Shown piece after piece: positions 1-10,865 of a stretch of 31,360 nucleotides of DNA; position 1 is the first letter of the stretch, and the number at the start of each line of letters is the position of its first letter. The notes under the pieces were generated by a model. That model did no database searches. It was given only the letters and a program-made list of their open reading frames with translations, and was not told the origin of the DNA. Source of the stretch: Pelargonium nanum (taxonomy: Eukaryota > Streptophyta > Magnoliopsida > Geraniales > Geraniaceae); the NCBI GenBank assembly GCA_036897485.1, contig JAYMTF010000704.1, positions 1 through 31,360 of the forward strand. Direction: 5' to 3'. The translations under genes were made by a program, and so were the position numbers.

Positions 1-85
1 AATATAAAAAACGAAAAACTAAACTATAACATCCTTCACCCATTAAAATTAAAAACAGTATCTAATTTTTATTTTCATTGATTTG

Positions 86-93
86 TATAAATA
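86..93 (+). promoter_or_regulatory. TATA box of the F5H gene
   Basis: TATAAATA lies 93 bases upstream of the chosen ATG at 179. This would place transcription start near 115-125 and give a 5' leader of about 60 bases. The window begins only 178 bases before the ATG, so most of the promoter, including any lignin-type AC elements, lies outside it. Confidence 0.6.
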
Positions 94-178
94 GCCCCAT
101 AGCTCTCCTCCCAAAACCAGCAACATTACACAGTTGCATTTACAAAATAAAAGAAGAAAAAAAAAACTTTCTCCAGCC

Positions 179-2855
179 ATGAAGGATCAAATAGCTGCGG
201 TTTCTAATTTCGTGCATGACCAACCCATACTCTTATTCGTCATTCCCTTGCTGACCCTTTTTGCTGTTTTTTCACGTCTCCGGCGGAAACTCCAGTTTCC
301 GCCGGGACCCAGGGGCTTGCCCATCATCGGCAACATGCTGATGATGGACAAGCTAACCCACCGCGGCCTGGCCGAGCTGGGGAACCAGTACGGAGGTATT
401 TTTCACCTCCGTATGGGGTTCCTCCACATGGTGGGGGTGTCCTCCGCCGAGGTGGCGCGCCAGGTCTTGCAGGTGCAGGACAACATTTTCTCCAACCGTC
501 CGGCCACCATCGCCATCAGCTACCTCACCTACGACCGGGCCGACATGGCCTTCGCCCACTACGGCCCATTCTGGCGCCAGATGCGGAAGCTCTGCGTCAG
601 GAAGCTCTTCAGCCGGAAGCGGGCCGAGTCGTGGGAGTCGGTCCGGGACGAGGTGGACGCGACCGTCCGGTACATGGCGGCCAGCTCCGGCAAAGAGGTC
701 AATATCGGCGAGTCCGTTTTCTCGCTCACGAAAAACATAATTTATCGGGCGGCTTTCGGGTCGAGCTCCAAGGAGGGACAGGACGAGTTTATCGGAATAT
801 TGCAGGAGTTTTCGAAGCTGTTCGGAGCTTTCAATATCGCTGACTTCATACCCGCCCTGAGCTGGGTCGACCCGCAAGGACTCATCAAGAGATCCGCCAA
901 GGCTCGCATGGCTCTTGACGGCTTCATTGACCACATCATCGACGACCACATGACCAAAAAAGCCATGAAAATTAATAACAATGGTTCCGAGGAAGTTGCA
1001 GAGACCGACATGGTTGATGAGTTGCTGGCTTTTTATACCGACGAAAAGGAGGCCAAAGTAAGCGAATCGGACGATCTACAAAACTCCATCAGGCTCACAA
1101 GAAACAACATCAAGGCTATTATCATGGTAACAAATCTTGACCGTTTGATTTATAAAACTTCAGATTTTGAGTCACCGTATAATTAACATTTGAATTTTTA
1201 TCGTCAATAATTGTTCATTGGTTATATAGATGATATTTTTTTTTCTTACAACTTATTACCAGATTTTTGAATATTCTTGCTATCACTTAATGGAAAATGT
1301 CAAAGAGAATTATTATTTGGTTGACTTCAGTATTTTCCATCTATGTGAACACTATTTGGCTAATTTTAAAGGTACTAACGCATTAGCACACGTGTTTGTA
1401 ATAGTGTGGTTTATATTGCACTAAATCATAGATATTTGAACTATACAATATATTTTTATAACGTAATCTACAAAATTTGTTATTATGGGGCATCTCAACT
1501 CATAACATTTTTTAATTGTATAATTTAGGATCTCTCAAAATATTTAAATGACACATGATCACATGAGTAAAAAATACCACATTAACTAGTTTTTTTTATA
1601 TATGTGAACCCTATTTGGCTATTTTTTAAGGTACTCACGCATTAGTACACGTGTATACTGTATAGTATGGTTTATTTTGCAAGAAACCATTAAAAAAGAA
1701 AAAAAAAATCATATACATATTTTAACTATAATATATATATTAAACGAAATCTACGAAATTTGTTATGAATGGGGCATCTCAACTTGCATACCATTTTTTA
1801 ATTGAATTGTTGTATTCCTCACTCGCCTCAAAGTGAGTTATATTTTTCTTGTTTTTAAGTTAAAACTTAGTTTATAATTTTATATATGTATTGTCAATTA
1901 TATTTTTATAATAATATAGTATCCCTTAGACACTTTATGACAGCATGGGTGAAAAAAATACCACATCAACTAATACTTTCTTAACTTTTTTTTAAAAAAC
2001 TATCCTTAATTTTATAGCTCGATCGGAATCTCACAGATCTACATGTAAGGCGTTCAATATATATTATATTTTTATATTATAAGTAATCCTTGATTGGGTA
2101 ATATAGATGTATATAAATTTATGATAACAAAAATAATACTAATTATTTATTTTAGAGAATTACATGCATGTAGCAATTTCTCAAAGAGAAGATTTGTACA
2201 AGAAAATATGTAAATACAGTGATTGTTGCAGGATGTGATGTTCGGCGGCACGGAAACGGTTGCGTCGGCGATAGAATGGGCCATGGCGGAGCTAATGAAA
2301 AGCCCCGACGACATGAAGAAGGTGCAACAAGAGCTCGCCGACGTAGTGGGGCTCGACCGCCGGGTCGAAGAGTCCGATTTCGACAAGCTAACATACCTCA
2401 AATGTTGCCTGAAAGAGACCCTCCGTCTCCACCCTCCGATCCCGCTCCTCCTCCACGAGACCGCCGAGGCCACTGAGGTCTCCGGCTACTACATTCCGGC
2501 CAAGACTCGGGTCATGATCAACGCGTGGGCCATCGGGAGAGACAAGAACGCGTGGGAAGACCCGGACACGTTCCGGCCTTCCCGGTTCCTGGAGCCGGGC
2601 GTGCCCGACTTCAAAGGGAACAACTTCGAGTTCATCCCGTTCGGGTCGGGTCGGAGGTCGTGCCCGGGCATGCAGCTCGGGCTGTACGCGCTCGACCAGA
2701 CGGTGGCCCACCTGCTCCACTGCTTCACGTGGGAGTTGCCGGACGGGATGAAACCGAGCGAAGTCGACATGGACGACGTGTTCGGGCTGACCGCTCCGAG
2801 AGCGACCCGACTCGTCGCCGTACCGACTCCGAGGCTGTTGTGTCCAATATATTGA
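179..2855 (+). CDS. F5H: Ferulate/coniferaldehyde 5-hydroxylase, cytochrome P450 CYP84A family
   Basis: The exons are 179-1126 and 2232-2855, joined in phase 0 across a GT-AG intron, giving 523 aa (Arabidopsis CYP84A1 is about 520). The family is an ER-anchored monooxygenase that, with P450 reductase, hydroxylates C5 of coniferaldehyde, coniferyl alcohol or ferulate, opening the route to syringyl lignin and sinapate esters. Visible in order are an N-terminal membrane anchor (residues 15-33), the PPGP hinge (41-44), the I-helix oxygen motif GGTET (321-325), the K-helix E-x-x-R (378-381), the PSRF region (about 432-435) and the haem loop FGSGRRSCPG with ligand Cys460. Long stretches match remembered CYP84A proteins almost word for word, including the DVFGLTAPRATRL segment near the C-terminus. 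I preferred the ATG at 179 to the in-frame ATG at 134, because family members start at this point and 134 lies close to the expected cap site. The coding part is GC-rich and the intron AT-rich. Residue 141 is Arg where I recall Met. CYP84A identity is near certain; the symbol is by homology. Confidence 0.96.
1127..2231 (+). other. F5H intron 1
   Basis: This single intron of about 1.1 kb has a GT donor after the IKAIIM codons and a TTGCAG acceptor before DVMFGGTET. It splits the gene just before the I-helix oxygen-binding motif. It is strongly AT-rich and contains an imperfect tandem duplication, listed separately. Confidence 0.9.
1342..1806 (+). repeat. Imperfect tandem duplication in the F5H intron
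   Basis: Two copies, at about 1342-1520 and 1601-1806, lie in the same orientation with a period near 259. Shared anchors in the same order are TATGTGAAC, CTATTTGGCTA, AAGGTACT, ACGCATTAG, CACGTGT, ATGGGGCATCTCAACT and ATTTTTTAATTG. The copies differ by many substitutions and small indels, so the event is old. A third partial echo, AAATACCACAT followed by AACTA, occurs at about 1573 and 1957. The origin could be a repeated element or a simple local duplication. Confidence 0.75.
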
Positions 2856-3066
2856 GCTATTACTAAACAGGTAGGGTCTCGTTTGGTTGGAGTATTTGTA
2901 AAACAGACATGGTGACGTGGATTTTTAGGGAAAAGGAGAAAAAATAATATGAAAGGAGAAAATGAAATCAGTAGTGTTCATTTCAAATTCTCTCTTTACT
3001 GTGTGAATAACATTTTAAATTTCAGTCTTTTGGAGATTTTTTGTGTGTAACAATGATAGAAAAGTT

Positions 3067-3072
3067 AATAAA
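3067..3072 (+). terminator. Possible poly(A) signal of F5H
   Basis: AATAAA lies 212 bases after the stop codon, in AT-rich sequence. It fits a normal plant 3' UTR length, but plant poly(A) signals are loose and this is only a candidate. Confidence 0.4.
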
Positions 3073-4044
3073 AACAACAAGAATTATAATGTTGAATGGC
3101 AGTGTTCCTTTTTGGTAGTTTTTTTTTTCTTAAATAGGGAAGAGACTTGTGACAGCTGAATATTTGAGTACCACAAATATAAAAACTCAGCATTGAAGAA
3201 CATTTAATTTTGTAGATTTGTACAATTGTGTTTGCCAATAACGTGTGGCTTGTATGGGTGAGCTTGTTTATTGTCGAAATTGTTGTTGGGTATTGAATGC
3301 AAAATTGACAATCTCCTTAACTTTTTCAATTTATTGGGATGTTGAAGCTCAATTTACAGATTTATGGAATTGATTGAATGAGCAAAGCATGGGCTATGGA
3401 TGGAGTGTTAATGGGGGAATAGTTCATGTTAACGAAGAAGGTTTGGTGTTTATGGTAGGGTGGGTGTTGGAGATGTGGTTGACGATGACCCAAACCTTTT
3501 TATTTATTTGTTTCTACATATTTTCTTCAATAAATCATATAGGATTTAGTTGGAAATAAATAACATCAATGCCATTTTGTCCTTGCAATCTAACACTTCC
3601 TTCTATCTTCCATTATCATTCAACAGCTACTTGTAATACCCCACTGTGTTCTTATTGTGTCGATAAGATTTACTCCGATGTAAATGAGTTTAATTGTTTA
3701 TGTTCTACGTTAAGAAGATAAGTAGTGTGGTATACTAACTATTGTATCATTGTGATCATTTGTTACAGAACAATAACTAATTTGTTATAATGATATTATT
3801 GAAAATTCATGTATATCTATAAAAAAGAAGTAATGATGCGCTCATTTTGGTGAAAATTGAAAATAAAACATGACACTCATTTTGAGACGGAGAAAACAAT
3901 ACACCAGTTTCTATATTTATTATTGAACTATATAAAAATATCAAACAAGAAGAAGAGGGGGACCAGAACCTACTCACATCTTGACATTGTTGTCAAAATC
4001 ATACAATTATTTAGGGACGAATATAGTATAAGGATGCTAGATTA
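3073..4044. other. AT-rich spacer, no gene seen
   Basis: This spacer lies between the F5H 3' end and the Stowaway-like element. The short open frames here (for example 3374-3559 and 3857-4066) have no recognisable domain or plant-like composition and look like chance. A short stretch near 3879-3893, ATTTTGAGACGGAG, resembles a Stowaway terminal end and may be MITE debris. Confidence 0.6.
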
Positions 4045-4234
4045 TACTCCATTTGCCCTAAAATAATAATTTACTTTCTAATTGTGAAGATTAAAGATGT
4101 TAGTTATAATTATGTTTTCTCTCTTAATATCTTGTGTTTTATTTTTAACTATCTTATCTTAAAATATCATGAATAGTTTATGCATTGCTAACTCAAATAA
4201 AAAAAAATAGATAACTATTTTGAGACATACAGTA
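4045..4234. mobile_element. Degenerate Stowaway-like MITE
   Basis: The left end reads TACTCCATTTGCCCTAAAAT and the right end closes with ATTTTGAGACATACAGTA. Read on the opposite strand, the right end gives TACTGTATGTCTCAAAAT. Both resemble the Stowaway terminal consensus, which begins CTCCCTCCGTCCC. The length of about 190 bp, AT-rich interior and flanking TA dinucleotides fit the family. There is no coding capacity. The ends have diverged, so it is an old insertion. Confidence 0.55.
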
Positions 4235-5053
4235 TATTAGGTAAATTATCTAAATCAGTCATTACACTTGCAAACTTTAAGGTCATGGTCATTATTTTAA
4301 CCACCCTTTTAGTTCAATTGAGCTCACAGCAACCAATAATTATTTGGCAAGAATTGAAGATCCTGATGAGCCAAGCTGAATAAGCCCAAAAAATGGTGCT
4401 TGGGCAAGAGTGTCGATTCCACTGAAACTCTCAACTGGGCATGATTCACATGACAGTCCACAATAAAAAAAAAAAATCACAATTTTTCATCTATACAGGA
4501 GCTAGTTTGATTTCCGAGAAGCTACTCACAATCACAACACGTTTTTTTTTCTCAGAATTCGAAACGTACATTCATACACCAACAACGTAAACCCATTCTA
4601 ATTGTAACTTCTTTTTTTCTTTCTTAATTTTTGCTATAAATAGTTTTATAGTTGAATTCGGTCCAAACCGGTCCAATCCAATCCCGATCACTTCGCGTCC
4701 GCTCTGTCTTTCGGGCCCAATTCGATCCTGTTTCAGAATTCAGACCTACAAAGCCCGACATTTTCATCTTGAACAATCCCATACATTTCTTAATCTAATG
4801 TATCAAAACCAGTCTACACAAAATGCAATGAAAGCAAACAAGTGGACCAGAGAAACATTACAAGGACTGGACTTTAACTAGTCAAAGAATTTTACATCAG
4901 ATGTTGTCAGCAACAATTTTTCATTGAGTCCCTATGATTGTAATTCTATTTTTCTTGCTTTTGTTTCTACAAAATATTTTGAAACAAATAGCAAGTTTAA
5001 CAAATATGATATTTTCCCCAATTTGGGTTATTACACTAACAAATACAAGATGT
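4235..5053. other. Spacer between two convergent genes
   Basis: This holds the 3' flank, and probably the 3' UTR, of the minus-strand FMP32-like gene. I see no coding exon. The stretch at about 4655-4745 is GC-richer (CCAAACCGGTCC and following) and may be transposon debris, but I cannot assign it. Confidence 0.5.
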
Positions 5054-7815
5054 TTACATCAGTATGCGTAGAACCGCAAGACCAACAGCTGAGATGGAAA
5101 CAAGAGTACCTATGCAGTACTTTATCACATCGTATTTTGCCGCCTCCAGTTGAGCCCTTAAAGTATGAATTTCCTGATGTTTAAAACTTTTAGCTAAAGA
5201 ACAATGTCAAATAACACTATACTATCGCTCAATATCAACATTAATATTTACCCGATCGAGTTTGTTAGTGAGGTTAGAAGTTTCAGCATTCTGATTCGCT
5301 AGCTCATCCCGTATCCTCCTGCACTTTTCCACACAAGGATGTAATACTGACAATGACCGGAATCCAAAACAGTAGTTTTAACATGCTCACGAAAGAACAT
5401 AATGTAAATTAAATCCTCACCCCCTTTCAAGATTTAAATCCAATCGCTGCCCGGCAGTGACTTTGTCAATTTCATACCTGCATCCCAAAATACTCTGTCA
5501 TCTGATATTAAAATTACAACCATTATGGAACTACTACAAAATTAGCGACTATCAGACCTCAATTCACTGCGCATCTTCTCAATATCATTCCGCAGTTTCT
5601 CAGTCTCATGTTGCAACAAAGAAAAATGGTTTCCCTGCAATACATAATTACATACCAGAGATTACCATCTAAGGAAGGCATTGATTTTTATAATTAATCA
5701 TTTTCTGTGCTACTCTCAAAGATTGTGGGGGAAGATAATTGGAAATAAAACCAAGCCAGAATTATATGCTTCTCCCTTATGAAACTTTAGTCTTCTGATG
5801 TCTTGAGACAGATTAGCTATGGAACAAGATATCTCAAACATTCACAACCCTCTGCTCAACATGGACTGCACTGCAAACGTGAAGCCGTCAACATGAACAT
5901 AATTCTTCCCAAGTTTCAATACACTGATCAGGTTTTGTAGGCCTGCCTCTATATTAAGAATGAGTATGTTTTGTAGCCCTATATGTCCTCCATTACCTAG
6001 TAATTAAAGGTGCACCTCAAGTGCAAGGCATTCTCAATGGACAAGTAACAAGCACAAAAAGGCACATGCCATAGGGCACCTAGGACAACGGCTCAAGGTG
6101 CGAGAAACCGCACCTCAAGCAATGTATCTTTTTAAAGTAAGAAATGTATCTTGTTGTTATTTACCAGATACCAAATAAAGATGCTGATATGAACTGAAAA
6201 TGCCTACTCTAGTACTGCAAACTCTCTCCTATCTTCTCTCTTCTTGCCGAGTAAGATAAGCATGTTTTATCTTCTCTTCTCTCTTTCCACCTCCATTTTT
6301 CCTCTGCTATGGTTAGTATTTTTTAACTTCTTCTCCCTGTGACCTCTGTTTGCATTATATGACCAAATTCTCCTAGGCACTTCCGTCATGTTATTTTTTT
6401 TTACCTCATATAAGGTTGCTAAGGAACCAAATAATCAAATTGTGCCTCGTCTTTTTCAGGCGCACACCTGTGCCTTCCACCTAGGCCACATGAACCCCTT
6501 GCGCCTAGCTGCTTGAAACCCCAAAGGCAATGACGATTGGCAGAATCAATGCATTATATAGTAAAAAAAAGGGTATTTATCCACAACAAGAACACTAATC
6601 CTAACATTAATACCCTTTTCTTATCTAGATATACAAAGTCTATTTCATTAACATACACCAATCATAATGTCTGAATATCCATCATCAAAAACAATATACA
6701 TTACTAATAGAAACTCCCATTCATACAGGAAGATAAAATTTGACAATATACTTCATTGAATCTAATACATTGGCATTCAGCTATACTCAAACAAAAATTT
6801 AAAGAACAGACATATAAAAATAACAAGAAGTTTGTAAACTGTAAAACAAAACAAAAATGAATAAGTAGAACAAGTCAATACCTGAGAGCTCTGTACTTCA
6901 GATTTGAATTTTGCCAAATTGGATTCTTGAAGCATTTCATTCTACAGATGAACAGAAGAAGAAAAAAACAACCAAGTGGATTTTAAGAACAATTTTCTAC
7001 TGATACAACAGAACATTTTCTTCTAGAAACTTCATCCTAATTCCTAACCCATTAAATATTAATGGAACAGATGAATGTCAACGTGTTAAACAGCTCAACA
7101 ACGCAGAAAAGCTAACGAGTAATCATAAAATCTTACTCTCTGCATCTCAGCCTTTGAAACAAATGTTTGAGAGACATTTTCCAAGCTGTCATTCAGGACT
7201 TCAGTTATGGCACCTGTAATTACCTCGGCTTGCTTCGATGGCACACCTTGTGCCTCTAATTTCCTAACCTAGAAACAACATAACAAGTCAATTTCTAACA
7301 GTTCAAAACAAGACCTCATCACTTTCAATCAAACTCCCTATTCATTTCTTAGACTATTTGGTTGCTCAGAAAATTTTGGAAAAGGGAAACTAGATAAGAT
7401 TTTGCTCCTTAGATTTGAAAAGTTTGTAAAACCAGAAAAGAAACAAAATTACATGCCTAAACAGAACTGTTTCATTTTCTATCCCTTTCCATCATTTTCT
7501 CAGAAATGAAACCAAGCTTCACAATGAATGCAACTTACAAAAATCAACATCACATAAATCAATGAGTACCAGAGCTAATGTGTCCACGAGGAATAATCGC
7601 TTTCCACTGGACATCTCCAGCGAAGAAATCTGCCTGCAATCTAATTCACGGCTCCGACGAAGCCAAACCGAAGAAGAAGACAAAGACAACGGGATCGACG
7701 ACTCCAACAAAGAAACCAAACCAAAATCAGCTCGACATCGCAGCGATCGCGCTAAGCTGATCCCCGGATTGGTTCCGAGTTGTCCGACTCGCCTAAGCGC
7801 CACGGCAGCCGTCAT
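5054..7815 (-). CDS. DUF1640 mitochondrial coiled-coil protein (FMP32 / CCDC90 / MCUR1 family)
   Basis: Seven coding exons read on the minus strand: 7815-7570, 7268-7137, 6941-6882, 5634-5558, 5477-5421, 5318-5252 and 5173-5054. All junctions are GT-AG and in frame, giving 252 aa. The N-terminal 60 residues are rich in Arg, Ser and Leu and lack acidic runs, as in a mitochondrial presequence. GKRLFLVDTLALVRKLEAQG (residues 71-90) opens the DUF1640 domain. Next comes a long coiled coil (about 105-215) containing EMLQESNLAKFKSEVQ and TEKLRNDIEKM. The C-terminus is a transmembrane helix, about residues 230-251. Animal relatives include MCUR1, linked to the mitochondrial calcium uniporter; yeast Fmp32 is a mitochondrial membrane protein linked to respiratory and proline metabolism. 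The exact role in plants is not established, so I give no symbol. Family assignment is firm, because plant homologues match across every exon. Intron 3 (5635-6881) is unusually long and repeat-like. Confidence 0.93.
5900..6540. repeat. Probable transposon debris in FMP32-like intron 3
   Basis: This part of the 1.25-kb intron has GC-richer blocks unlike the rest: GTGCACCTCAAGTGCAAGGC at about 6011, GGCACCTAGGACAACGGCTC at about 6077, and CAGGCGCACACCTGTGCC then CTTGCGCCTAGCTGCTTGAA at about 6459-6518. Words of the type 'GCGCCTAG' and 'CAAGGC' recur in both orientations, as in a class of short GC-rich plant repeats. I could not define exact ends or a target duplication. Confidence 0.4.
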
Positions 7816-7853
7816 TTCGATTCAGCAACAAATATCAAGTCTCGATAAACTTC

Positions 7854-7861
7854 AAACCCTA
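7854..7861 (+). promoter_or_regulatory. Telo-box-like AAACCCTA in the FMP32-like gene leader
   Basis: AAACCCTA (TAGGGTTT on the gene's own strand) lies about 40 bases upstream of the start codon. Telo-boxes near transcription starts are common in plant housekeeping genes for translation and mitochondria. The site overlaps a plausible 3' splice site (TCTAG, 7863-7859 on the minus strand) for a 5' UTR intron, so it may only be a coincidence. Confidence 0.35.
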
Positions 7862-8161
7862 GAATCCAGCAGCAGGTCCCAAATAATATTCCGAAAAATA
7901 TAAAAATCGTCTTCTACTAGGCGTGCAAGCAAAGAAAACACGCAATGAACTTAGCAGGAAAATTGTACGCACACAGACGCACGCGAAAGCAGAGGCACAA
8001 AACAAATTTAAACGAAAAAAAAAATTAAACCGATAGGGCAAAGAAAGGAAAAAAAAAAAAAAAAGAAATTCCGAAATCTCAATCGTCCGACTCTTACATT
8101 TTCTCGGGATACAAACACACAAAACTGTACCAAAATTATCAGAGTGCAAGGATATGATTAC
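7859..8161 (-). other. Probable 5' UTR intron of the FMP32-like gene
   Basis: On the minus strand, CAG followed by GTAATC at 8161 is a good donor, and a TCTAG acceptor lies at 7863-7859, about 44 bases before the ATG. This would leave a leader exon from about 8300 to 8162. It includes a poly-A/T run near 8050-8064. No transcript evidence is available, so the acceptor is a guess. Open frames crossing this stretch are not protein-like. Confidence 0.4.
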
Positions 8162-8299
8162 CTGAGTCGTGAGACAAGATCCAGCAATGAGAATGAGATA
8201 AAACCGGAATAGGTTTGTGCTTATTCTGGACAGAGATTGTCTTGTTCGTCTTTGTCTTATTGGTGAAGGTTGGTCAGAGCACATTGATTGCAGTACCGT

Positions 8300-9857
8300 A
8301 TCGGAGAGTGGAGGTGGCGATGATAGATGCGGCGGCGGGAGAGGAAGAGGAAGAGAGATAGCGCGGTTGCTTCCTTTCCCGGTGGATTTTAAGGATCGTC
8401 TCCTTTATTTGATTATCTATGCAAAGAGGGCCTTTGTCCCCAGCAGCCCCTGCATTTTCTTCTTTATTTGATTTTTGTAATTTTTTTTAATTATCGATCT
8501 GTATTTATATTTAAATTCAGTTACCTATAATAGTGAATAATTACGTTGACATCCGATTAATGCTCGTTGACGTAAATGAAATTATCGGGCAATTTAAATT
8601 AACTAAAAAATTTGCACGTTAATAAACAACTCGTTCGTGCGTATAGAACAAGTAGTAGCAGACGAATTGACATAGGCAGAGCTAAACATTGGGGATAAGG
8701 TAATCTTACACGGGACGTTGCTTCCTAGGGAGCTTTTCATCGTCATTACTACTTAAAATGAAAATTGTCATTTGTTTAGGTATATTGTACAGTATTTATT
8801 TAGCAAGCAAAGCTTGTTACGTTTCCTTCTCTTCTTCTTCCTTTTGTGTCTTCATTTCTCTAATTTTATAAAATCGGTAGGAATATCTACCAAACTCACG
8901 TGAATTTGATTCACGATTTCTTGATAAAGAGAAAAAATTAAATAACATCTAATTGAAAATGCATTAGCAATTGAACAATCTTCAATTTTTAGAATGTTAG
9001 TTATGCATGAATTATCGATAATATCGTTTCTATAATAATTTAGCATCTTTTAAGTTTGTTGAAATAAATGTGTATGAGGATTGAAAGAGAAATATACAAC
9101 ACTAACTAATTATTCCTTAATTCTTCTCAAAACAGAAATAAATACAATTGCATTGGCGTTATATGGTTTAGAACTTTTAGACTTTTTTGTATTTTAAAGT
9201 TGGTCCACAATCTCATTATATATATATTGTTTTTAGTCTTGAACCGACAAAGTCATGTCACCATTCACTCGCTAGACAAACATCCACATTGTCACGGTCA
9301 AAACACAACATTTCATACCTTTTGTGATAGCGAGATAAATGAGTGATGCCATGAGTGAGTGATGATGTGGCATGATGACGTGACACTGATTGCTTACGAA
9401 AAACATAATTGATGGTCAACTCTAAAAACAAATAAGTACAGAGAATTTGAAACCATTTAACCCCTTATTTTGAGACTACTGTGGGAGTATTAAATTATAA
9501 GAGTTTACAACAAACTCAAGAGTTAGAGCATATACTGTACAGGCAAAAAAAGTACCAAGTGGTGCTCATGATATTCATTAACTAATTTTTCAATTGTATT
9601 CTGCATGAATAGAACCATGCAAGGTTCAGCACTGGGAACAAATGGCCAGCATAACATATCCATAAACATTATTCGTCACCCAACAATCTCTCGAACCAAA
9701 TTCCCCATCTCTTGCATTGTTATTTTATTTCTTCGAAAGAGGAGCATATGGAGGATCGTCGAGAAAATACTGGAGGGAGGCGAATGGCAGACTTCTGGGA
9801 CGAACCAAATTCTGCTTTCCGGTTATTTTATTGATGTTTTCATATATCCAGCCGAGC
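8300..9857. other. Spacer: FMP32-like promoter and 3' flank of the unnamed gene
   Basis: The left part should hold the promoter of the minus-strand FMP32-like gene; the right part the 3' UTR of the minus-strand unnamed gene. The only structure I can point to is a possible short inverted-repeat element at about 9227-9431, listed separately. No exon is convincing. Confidence 0.5.
9227..9431. mobile_element. Possible short inverted-repeat element (MITE-like)
   Basis: The left end TTGTTTTTAG at 9227 is mirrored at the right end by CTAAAAACAA at 9422-9431, a 10-bp inverted repeat about 205 bp apart. Internal words such as GTCATGTCACC and GACGTGACAC are also partly mirrored, and GAGTGATG recurs several times. 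No target duplication or family could be named, so this is tentative. Confidence 0.3.
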
Positions 9858-10829
9858 TTACTTAGGTGACCTGTCCAGTATATCATAAATGTTCTGCTTT
9901 ACATAATTCCCTACTCTTTGCATGTTCCTAGCCACCCCCGATGCAACCAGGCCTGAGTTCCTTTTAAACCTGCATTTTTGTACAACGACCATAAACTTTT
10001 AGACTACGAATTAACCATCCATAAATGATAAAAGCATTGATGAATTGTTTGCTTGCCTGGTAAAGAAACTATCTCCGGTGGAATGATGCGGTTTAAGTGT
10101 TTGAGATTTTCGAGATCCATGGCCATCTTCAAGAAAACAGATACCAATGGTTACAAGGTTCAAAGAAACGAATATAGTATTGTCGACATGTAAATCCTGA
10201 AATGAGGAAGTTGTAATCCAAACAACATTCCTCGTATAACCGAACTACTTGCACATATGACAGAACCATGAGCTTGAAAATCAAAATATAATGCTTGTTA
10301 TTTAATTTTCTTCTCATTTATCTTGGAATGGATCAGTTTCTTGGAAATTATGTGTCAATTGTGATGTGCCCAGTTAGTCCTAGACCATAGCTCTAACTTG
10401 TACAAAGAAATACCCTGTCAGATCTCCACAACACTGAGGCCCAGCATAGTAAACTTTTCATAAGGATCTAACAATATAAATTGAAAAAGAAAAAGAAAAA
10501 CAATAAAAAAATATCTACCTTCTTTATTATGAACATGAGCAGAAGTGGCGGTGCCAGGAGCTGGAGCTCTCCATTCCGCAAGAAACTGCAGTTCACATGA
10601 GTCGACTGACCTTTATTAGGAATACCGTAAACTAGAGACAGAGCAGAAAGAAAAAAGTAAAAGATGTAATGTACTCTCAGAGAAAACCCATTACTAAACC
10701 AAACATCAATTCAAGAATAAAAGCAAGAATACATAAATCCAAACTCCTACAGTCCAATTGCATCAGAAATTTAACAATGTATGTACAAACATTTTTGACA
10801 GTGTTTACTTGAAAATTCTGTAGAATCGT

Positions 10830-10865
<36 letters not shown>

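Noticed and set aside
353..949. Long minus-strand open frame opposite F5H exon 1
   Set aside because: It is the antisense shadow of a GC-rich P450 exon; its composition is odd and no domain is visible.
2388..2866. Other open frames overlapping F5H exon 2 on both strands
   Set aside because: Shadows of the GC-rich coding exon; the true frame carries the I-helix, ExxR and haem motifs.
3374..3559. Short plus-strand frame in the F5H downstream region
   Set aside because: No homology signal, no splice partner and a biased AT-rich composition.
7859..8471. Two overlapping frames (minus 8284-7859 and plus 8217-8471) near the FMP32-like leader
   Set aside because: They lie over the probable 5' UTR and promoter. 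The Cys/Phe/Arg-rich translations look like chance from poly-A/T and CA-rich DNA.
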